Below, one piece after another: positions 55,885 to 64,000 of a stretch of 64,000 nucleotides of DNA. The position numbers and the translations under genes were made by a program. The notes under the pieces were generated by a model. It did not search any database, was not told where the DNA came from, and worked only from the letters and a program-made list of their open reading frames with translations. This DNA is from Prostheceraeus crozeri (lineage: Eukaryota; Platyhelminthes; Polycladida; Euryleptidae): positions 62,001-126,000 of the forward strand of contig CAJQUW010000468.1 in NCBI GenBank assembly GCA_907163375.1, read 5' to 3'. Positions within the stretch are counted from its first letter, which is position 1, and each line of letters starts with the position of its first letter.

Positions 55885-55926
55885 TCCCGCTTATATTGTG
55901 TGTGGCGATCAGCTGATGACGTAATA
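55885..55926 (-). promoter_or_regulatory. TATA box and CRE-like site, right side
   Basis: Minus strand: TGACGTAA-type CRE (plus 55916-55923 tgacgtaa) about 25 bp upstream of AATATAAGC at about 55897-55889. This is a compact polymerase II promoter pointing inward from the right inverted repeat, mirroring the TATA/CCAAT promoter on the left. Confidence 0.5.
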
Positions 55927-55974
55927 CCCATCATCCAAATCTCTAAATCCGTCTATCTCCGGTTCTAGTGCTCC

Positions 55975-58900
55975 GATTGAGCTGGATATGCCATTACCAT
56001 GTAGAATTTGACGCTGAATCCGAATCTGGCCTCCGTTTTCCCATCCGATGCTTCGTTTTGGCTCTACAGCCCACAGCCATCGCAAAAATTCTTTCGTTTT
56101 TTCGAAAAAATTTCGTGAAGAAAAATTTTTTCTCTCCGATTGACTTGAAACTCACCATGTTGATAGAGAATTTCATGCTGATTCCAAATCTGAAATCCGT
56201 TTTCCCATCCGATGCTTCGTTTTGACGCTAGAGCCCAAAACGTCCAAAATTCTAACTCTGTCGTTTTTCGCCAATCTCCCAAAATCTGAAATGGCGTCTC
56301 ACATCTAAACGAAGGCAGATATGAACAAGCCGTTTCTTTCAGTGAATTTGTCTCACTCTTAGCTTTCAAACGAGCTATTGCACGACAAAATCCGTCCACT
56401 AGAAGCAAAGTTGGAAGGTCGGTGCCGGGGGGTGACGAAAATTTTTCTCTCCGATTGCTTTCAAATTCACCATACAGATGCAGAATTTCACGCTGAATCC
56501 GAATCTGGCCTCCGTTTTCCCATCCGATGCTTCGTTTTATAGCTAAAGCCCAAAACGTCCAAAATTCTAACTCTGTCGTTTTTCGCCAATCTCCCAAAAT
56601 CTGAAATGGCGTCTCACATCTAAACGAAGGCAGATATGAACAAGCCGTTTCTTTCAGTGAATTTGTCTCACTCTTAGCTTTCAAACAAGCTATTGCACGA
56701 CAAAATCCGTCCACTAGAAGCAAAGTTGGAAGGTCGGTGCCGGGGGAGACGAAAATTTTTCCCTCCGATTGCTTACAAATTCACCATACAGATGCAGAAT
56801 TTCACGCTGAATCCGAATCTGAAATCCGTTTTCCCATCCGATGCTTCGTTTTGACGCTACAGCCCAAAACGTCCAAAATTCTAACTCTGTCGTTTTTCGC
56901 CAATCTCCCAAAATCTGAAATGGCGTCTCACATCTAAACGAAGGCAGATATGAACAAGCCGTTTCTTTCAGTGAATTTGTCTCACTCTTAGCTTTCAAAC
57001 GAGCTATTGCACGACAAAATCCGTCCACTAGAAGCAAAGTTGGAAGGTCGGTGCCGGGGGGTGACGAAAATTTTTCTCTCCGATTGCTTTCAAATTCACC
57101 ATACAGATGCAGAATTTCACGCTGAATCTGAATCTGAAATCCGTTTTCCCATCCGATGCTTCGTTTTGACGCTACAGCCCAAAACGTCCAAAATTCTAAC
57201 TCTGTCGTTTTTCGCCAATCTCCCAAAATCTGAAATGGCGTCTCACATCTAAACGAAGGCAGATATGAACAAGCCGTTTCTTTCAGTGAATTTGTCTCAC
57301 TCTTAGCTTTCAAACGAGCTATTGCACGACAAAATCCGTCCACTAGAAGCAAAGTTGGAAGGTCGGTGCCGGGGGAGACGAAAATTTTTCCCTCCGATTG
57401 CTTACAAATTCACCATACAGATGCAGAATTTCACGCTGAATCCGAATCTGAAATCCGTTTTCCCATCCGATGCTTCGTTTTGACGCTACAGCCCAAAACG
57501 TCCAAAATTCTAACTCTGTCGTTTTTCGCCAATCTCCCAAAATCTGAAATGGCGTCTCACATCTAAACGAAGGCAGATATGAACAAGCCGTTTCTTTCAG
57601 TGAATTTGTCTCACTCTTAGCTTTCAAACGAGCTATTGCACGACAAAATCCGTCCACTAGAAGCAAAGTTGGAAGGTCGGTGCCGGGGGGTGACGAAAAT
57701 TTTTCTCTCCGATTGCTTTCAAATTCACCATACAGATGCAGAATTTCACGCTGAATCTGAATCTGAAATCCGTTTTCCCATCCGATGCTTCGTTTTGACG
57801 CTACAGCCCAAAACGTCCAAAATTCTAACTCTGTCGTTTTTCGCCAATCTCCCAAAATCTGAAATGGCGTCTCACATCTAAACGAAGGCAGATATGAACA
57901 AGCCGTTTCTTTCAGTGAATTTGTCTCACTCTTAGCTTTCAAACGAGCTATTGCACGACAAAATCCGTCCACTAGAAGCAAAGTTGGAAGGTCGGTGCCG
58001 GGGGGGACGAAAATTTTTCCCTCCGATTGCTTACAAATTCACCATACAGATGCAGAATTTCACGCTGAATCCGAATCTGAAATCCGTTTTCCCATCCGAT
58101 GCTTCGTTTTGACGCTACAGCCCAAAACGTCCAAAATTCTAACTCTGTCGTTTTTCGCCAATCTCCCAAAATCTGAAATGGCGTCTCACATCTAAACGAA
58201 GGCAGATATGAACAAGCCGTTTCTTTCAGTGAATTTGTCTCACTCTTAGCTTTCAAACGAGCTATTGCACGACAAAATCCGTCCACTAGAAGCAAAGTTG
58301 GAAGGTCGGTGCCGGGGGGTGACGAAAATTTTTCTCTCCGATTGCTTTCAAATTCACCATACAGATGCAGAATTTCACGCTGATTCCAAATCTGAAATCC
58401 GTTTTCCCATCCGATGCTTCGTTTTGACGCTACAGCCCAAAACGTCCAAAATTCTAACTCTGTCGTTTTTCGCCAATCTCCCAAAATCTGAAATGGCGTC
58501 TCACATCTAAACGAAGGCAGATATGAACAAGCCGTTTCTTTCAGTGAATTTGTCTCACTCTTAGCTTTCAAACGAGCTATTGCACGACAAAATCCGTCCA
58601 CTAGAAGCAAAGTTGGAAGGTCGGTGCCGGGGGGGACGAAAATTTTTCCCTCCGATTGCTTACAAATTCACCATACAGATGCAGAATTTCACGCTGAATC
58701 CGAATCTGAAATCCGTTTTCCCATCCGATGCTTCGTTTTGACGCTACAGCCCAAAACGTCCAAAATTCTAACTCTGTCGTTTTTCGCCAATCTCCCAAAA
58801 TCTGAAATGGCGTCTCACATCTAAACGAAGGCAGATATGAACAAGCCGTTTCTTTCAGTGAATTTGTCTCACTCTTAGCTTTCAAACGAGCTATTGCACG

Positions 58901-61900
58901 ACAAAATCCGTCCACTAGAAGCAAAGTTGGAAGGTCGGTGCCGGGGGGTGACGAAAATTTTTCCCTCCGATTGCTTTCAAATTCACCATACAGATGCAGA
59001 ATTTCACGCTGAATCTGAATCTGAAATCCGTTTTCCCATCCGATGCTTCGTTTTGACGCTACAGCCCAAAACGTCCAAAATTCTAACTCTGTCGTTTTTC
59101 GCCAATCTCCCAAAATCTGAAATGGCGTCTCACATCTAAACGAAGGCAGATATGAACAAGCCGTTTCTTTCAGTGAATTTGTCTCACTCTTAGCTTTCAA
59201 ACGAGCTATTGCACGACAAAATCCGTCCACTAGAAGCAAAGTTGGAAGGTCGGTGCCGGGGGGTGACGAAAATTTTTCTCTCCGATTGCTTTCAAATTCA
59301 CCATACAGATGCAGAATTTCACGCTGAATCTGAATCTGAAATCCGTTTTCCCATCCGATGCTTCGTTTTGACGCTACAGCCCAAAACGTCCAAAATTCTA
59401 ACTCTGTCGTTTTTCGCCAATCTCCCAAAATCTGAAATGGCGTCTCACATCTAAACGAAGGCAGATATGAACAAGCCGTTTCTTTCAGTGAATTTGTCTC
59501 ACTCTTAGCTTTCAAACGAGCTATTGCACGACAAAATCCGTCCACTAGAAGCAAAGTTGGAAGGTCGGTGCCGGGGGGGACGAAAATTTTTCCCTCCGAT
59601 TGCTTACAAATTCACCATACAGATGCAGAATTTCACGCTGAATCCGAATCTGAAATCCGTTTTCCCATCCGATGCTTCGTTTTGACGCTACAGCCCAAAA
59701 CGTCCAAAATTCTAACTCTGTCGTTTTTCGCCAATCTCCCAAAATCTGAAATGGCGTCTCACATCTAAACGAAGGCAGATATGAACAAGCCGTTTCTTTC
59801 AGTGAATTTGTCTCACTCTTAGCTTTCAAACGAGCTATTGCACGACAAAATCCGTCCACTAGAAGCAAAGTTGGAAGGTCGGTGCCGGGGGGTGACGAAA
59901 ATTTTTCTCTCCGATTGCTTTCAAATTCACCATACAGATGCAGAATTTCACGCTGAATCTGAATCTGAAATCCGTTTTCCCATCCGATGCTTCGTTTTGA
60001 CGCTACAGCCCAAAACGTCCAAAATTCTAACTCTGTCGTTTTTCGCCAATCTCCCAAAATCTGAAATGGCGTCTCACATCTAAACGAAGGCAGATATGAA
60101 CAAGCCGTTTCTTTCAGTGAATTTGTCTCACTCTTAGCTTTCAAACGAGCTATTGCACGACAAAATCCGTCCACTAGAAGCAAAGTTGGAAGGTCGGTGC
60201 CGGGGGGTGACGAAAATTTTTCCCTCCGATTGCTTACAAATTCACCATACAGATGCAGAATTTCACGCTGAATCTGAATCTGAAATCCGTTTTCCCATCC
60301 GATGCTTCGTTTTGACGCTACAGCCCAAAACGTCCAAAATTCTAACTCTGTCGTTTTTCGCCAATCTCCCAAAATCTGAAATGGCGTCTCACATCTAAAC
60401 GAAGGCAGATATGAACAAGCCGTTTCTTTCAGTGAATTTGTCTCACTCTTAGCTTTCAAACGAGCTATTGCACGACAAAATCCGTCCACTAGAAGCAAAG
60501 TTGGAAGGTCGGTGCCGGGGGGTGACGAAAATTTTTCTCTCCGATTGCTTTCAAATTCACCATACAGATGCAGAATTTCACGCTGAATCTGAATCTGAAA
60601 TCCGTTTTCCCATCCGATGCTTCGTTTTGACGCTACAGCCCAAAACGTCCAAAATTCTAACTCTGTCGTTTTTCGCCAATCTCCCAAAATCTGAAATGGC
60701 GTCTCACATCTAAACGAAGGCAGATATGAACAAGCCGTTTCTTTCAGTGAATTTGTCTCACTCTTAGCTTTCAAACGAGCTATTGCACGACAAAATCCGT
60801 CCACTAGAAGCAAAGTTGGAAGGTCGGTGCCGGGGGGTGACGAAAATTTTTCTCTCCGATTGCTTTCAAATTCACCATACAGATGCAGAATTTCACGCTG
60901 AATCTGAATCTGAAATCCGTTTTCCCATCCGATGCTTCGTTTTGACGCTACAGCCCAAAACGTCCAAAATTCTAACTCTGTCGTTTTTCGCCAATCTCCC
61001 AAAATCTGAAATGGCGTCTCACATCTAAACGAAGGCAGATATGAACAAGCCGTTTCTTTCAGTGAATTTGTCTCACTCTTAGCTTTCAAACGAGCTATTG
61101 CACGACAAAATCCGTCCACTAGAAGCAAAGTTGGAAGGTCGGTGCCGGGGGGTGACGAAAATTTTTCTCTCCGATTGCTTTCAAATTCACCATACAGATG
61201 CAGAATTTCACGCTGAATCTGAATCTGAAATCCGTTTTCCCATCCGATGCTTCGTTTTGACGCTACAGCCCAAAACGTCCAAAATTCTAACTCTGTCGTT
61301 TTTCGCCAATCTCCCAAAATCTGAAATGGCGTCTCACATCTAAACGAAGGCAGATATGAACAAGCCGTTTCTTTCAGTGAATTTGTCTCACTCTTAGCTT
61401 TCAAACGAGCTATTGCACGACAAAATCCGTCCACTAGAAGCAAAGTTGGAAGGTCGGTGCCGGGGGGTGACGAAAATTTTTCTCTCCGATTGCTTTCAAA
61501 TTCACCATACAGATGCAGAATTTCACGCTGAATCTGAATCTGAAATCCGTTTTCCCATCCGATGCTTCGTTTTGACGCTACAGCCCAAAACGTCCAAAAT
61601 TCTAACTCTGTCGTTTTTCGCCAATCTCCCAAAATCTGAAATGGCGTCTCACATCTAAACGAAGGCAGATATGAACAAGCCGTTTCTTTCAGTGAATTTG
61701 TCTCACTCTTAGCTTTCAAACGAGCTATTGCACGACAAAATCCGTCCACTAGAAGCAAAGTTGGAAGGTCGGTGCCGGGGGGTGACGAAAATTTTTCCCT
61801 CCGATTGCTTTCAAATTCACCATACAGATGCAGAATTTCACGCTGAATCTGAATCTGAAATCCGTTTTCCCATCCGATGCTTCGTTTTGACGCTACAGCC

Positions 61901-64000
61901 CAAAACGTCCAAAATTCTAACTCTGTCGTTTTTCGCCAATCTCCCAAAATCTGAAATGGCGTCTCACATCTAAACGAAGGCAGATATGAACAAGCCGTTT
62001 CTTTCAGTGAATTTGTCTCACTCTTAGCTTTCAAACGAGCTATTGCACGACAAAATCCGTCCACTAGAAGCAAAGTTGGAAGGTCGGTGCCGGGGGGTGA
62101 CGAAAATTTTTCTCTCCGATTGCTTTCAAATTCACCATACAGATGCAGAATTTCACGCTGAATCTGAATCTGAAATCCGTTTTCCCATCCGATGCTTCGT
62201 TTTGACGCTACAGCCCAAAACGTCCAAAATTCTAACTCTGTCGTTTTTCGCCAATCTCCCAAAATCTGAAATGGCGTCTCACATCTAAACGAAGGCAGAT
62301 ATGAACAAGCCGTTTCTTTCAGTGAATTTGTCTCACTCTTAGCTTTCAAACGAGCTATTGCACGACAAAATCCGTCCACTAGAAGCAAAGTTGGAAGGTC
62401 GGTGCCGGGGGGTGACGAAAATTTTTCTCTCCGATTGCTTTCAAATTCACCATACAGATGCAGAATTTCACGCTGAATCTGAATCTGAAATCCGTTTTCC
62501 CATCCGATGCTTCGTTTTGACGCTACAGCCCAAAACGTCCAAAATTCTAACTCTGTCGTTTTTCGCCAATCTCCCAAAATCTGAAATGGCGTCTCACATC
62601 TAAACGAAGGCAGATATGAACAAGCCGTTTCTTTCAGTGAATTTGTCTCACTCTTAGCTTTCAAACGAGCTATTGCACGACAAAATCCGTCCACTAGAAG
62701 CAAAGTTGGAAGGTCGGTGCCGGGGGGTGACGAAAATTTTTCTCTCCGATTGCTTTCAAATTCACCATACAGATGCAGAATTTCACGCTGAATCTGAATC
62801 TGAAATCCGTTTTCCCATCCGATGCTTCGTTTTGACGCTACAGCCCAAAACGTCCAAAATTCTAACTCTGTCGTTTTTCGCCAATCTCCCAAAATCTGAA
62901 ATGGCGTCTCACATCTAAACGAAGGCAGATATGAACAAGCCGTTTCTTTCAGTGAATTTGTCTCACTCTTAGCTTTCAAACGAGCTATTGCACGACAAAA
63001 TCCGTCCACTAGAAGCAAAGTTGGAAGGTCGGTGCCGGGGGGGACGAAAATTTTTCCCTCCGATTGCTTACAAATTCACCATACAGATGCAGAATTTCAC
63101 GCTGAATCCGAATCTGAAATCCGTTTTCCCATCCGATGCTTCGTTTTGACGCTACAGCCCAAAACGTCCAAAATTCTAACTCTGTCGTTTTTCGCCAATC
63201 TCCCAAAATCTGAAATGGCGTCTCACATCTAAACGAAGGCAGATATGAACAAGCCGTTTCTTTCAGTGAATTTGTCTCACTCTTAGCTTTCAAACGAGCT
63301 ATTGCACGACAAAATCCGTCCACTAGAAGCAAAGTTGGAAGGTCGGTGCCGGGGGGTGACGAAAATTTTTCTCTCCGATTGCTTTCAAATTCACCATACA
63401 GATGCAGAATTTCACGCTGAATCTGAATCTGAAATCCGTTTTCCCATCCGATGCTTCGTTTTGACGCTACAGCCCAAAACGTCCAAAATTCTAACTCTGT
63501 CGTTTTTCGCCAATCTCCCAAAATCTGAAATGGCGTCTCACATCTAAACGAAGGCAGATATGAACAAGCCGTTTCTTTCAGTGAATTTGTCTCACTCTTA
63601 GCTTTCAAACGAGCTATTGCACGACAAAATCCGTCCACTAGAAGCAAAGTTGGAAGGTCGGTGCCGGGGGGTGACGAAAATTTTTCTCTCCGATTGCTTT
63701 CAAATTCACCATACAGATGCAGAATTTCACGCTGAATCTGAATCTGAAATCCGTTTTCCCATCCGATGCTTCGTTTTGACGCTACAGCCCAAAACGTCCA
63801 AAATTCTAACTCTGTCGTTTTTCGCCAATCTCCCAAAATCTGAAATGGCGTCTCACATCTAAACGAAGGCAGATATGAACAAGCCGTTTCTTTCAGTGAA
63901 TTTGTCTCACTCTTAGCTTTCAAACGAGCTATTGCACGACAAAATCCGTCCACTAGAAGCAAAGTTGGAAGGTCGGTGCCGGGGGGTGACGAAAATTTTT
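55975..64000 (-). repeat. Polinton right terminal inverted repeat, >=24 tandem units
   Basis: From 56417 the landmark ggtcggtgcc recurs 25 times to 63971, that is 24 complete units of 315 or 314 bp, and the array continues past the window. Units are in inverted orientation to the left arm and nearly identical. Two variants exist: one reads tttttctctccgattgctttc, the other tttttccctccgattgcttac with one G fewer. They alternate as 629-bp dimers between 56.4 and 58.9 kb; the 315-bp type dominates from 59.8 to 63.0 kb. The innermost 450 bp are diverged and match the sub-block in the left arm. Confidence 0.92.

Larger units (their letters stand above)
35550..64000. mobile_element. Polinton/Maverick element, right end outside window
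   Basis: Family calls rest on co-occurrence of RVE integrase, protein-primed DNA polymerase B, packaging ATPase, adenain-like protease and a hexon-type capsid protein between long terminal inverted repeats. That combination is diagnostic of Polintons (adintovirus-like). The left end begins near AGTAGTAAG at about 35550; the right inverted repeat is still running at 64000, so the target duplication cannot be checked. At over 28 kb it is larger than the usual 15-25 kb because of an expanded right array. Several genes look broken (about eight to ten breaks overall) while integrase, protease, one penton-like gene and the TBP-like gene look open, suggesting a fairly young fossil. Confidence 0.93.

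Noticed and set aside
59545-63018. A 1157-codon minus-strand open frame and its shorter siblings
   Set aside because: It is produced by a 315-bp tandem repeat whose length is a multiple of three; frames end wherever a 314-bp unit occurs. Treated as terminal-repeat DNA, not a gene.
55975-64000. CRISPR-like regular repeats
   Set aside because: Units are 315 bp head-to-tail without spacers and match the inverted left arm of a Polinton.

Overview
The window looks like nuclear DNA of a metazoan, probably a marine invertebrate. It is AT-rich, has spliced genes with long introns, and is crowded with SINEs, LINE fragments, mariner, hAT-like and foldback DNA transposons, plus one large Polinton (Maverick). 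Recurrent words such as taggcctac and acatgta resemble echinoderm DNA, but that is only an impression. No prokaryotic operon, rRNA gene or CRISPR array was seen.

Host part (1 to about 35.5 kb). Four exons on the minus strand (25711-25769, 20906-21959, 11429-11481, 1516-1675) have good splice sites and compatible phases. They probably belong to one host gene for a Ser-rich, low-complexity protein that I do not recognise. Its introns hold a head-to-head SINE pair carrying two hammerhead ribozyme motifs (1050-1460, 12-bp target-site duplication), a foldback transposon with modular arms (5979-9629, 9-bp duplication) into which a hAT-like element has jumped (6641-7992, 8-bp duplication), a mariner with 124-bp inverted repeats (13443-14418), and remnants of LINEs, GIY-YIG-bearing retroelements and a second mariner. 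Upstream lie two copies of one tRNA-derived SINE, a 286-bp direct repeat, a 650-bp MITE and the 5' part of a LINE.

Polinton part (about 35.55 kb to beyond 64 kb). The element is inserted in the endonuclease region of that LINE. Its terminal inverted repeats are tandem arrays of a ~315-bp unit: three to four units on the left, at least 24 on the right, where the array runs off the window. Between them are integrase, protein-primed DNA polymerase B, packaging ATPase, adenain-like protease, double-jelly-roll major capsid protein, two penton-like minor capsid proteins and small basic virion-type proteins. Several genes are still open; capsid, ATPase, polymerase and one penton copy look broken, roughly eight to ten breaks in all, so this is a fairly young fossil.

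The most unusual content is a minus-strand cluster at 44.8-46.1 kb. It encodes a clear TATA-binding-protein homologue of core-domain length next to two related ORFs that weakly resemble the PC4 coactivator. The element also has TATA/CCAAT promoters, candidate introns placed directly after the start codon in up to three genes, a DEDDh-like exonuclease candidate, two mini RING-like ORFs and a spliced coiled-coil gene with a TATA/CRE promoter. Together these suggest a virus-like element that supplied part of its own RNA polymerase II initiation machinery.
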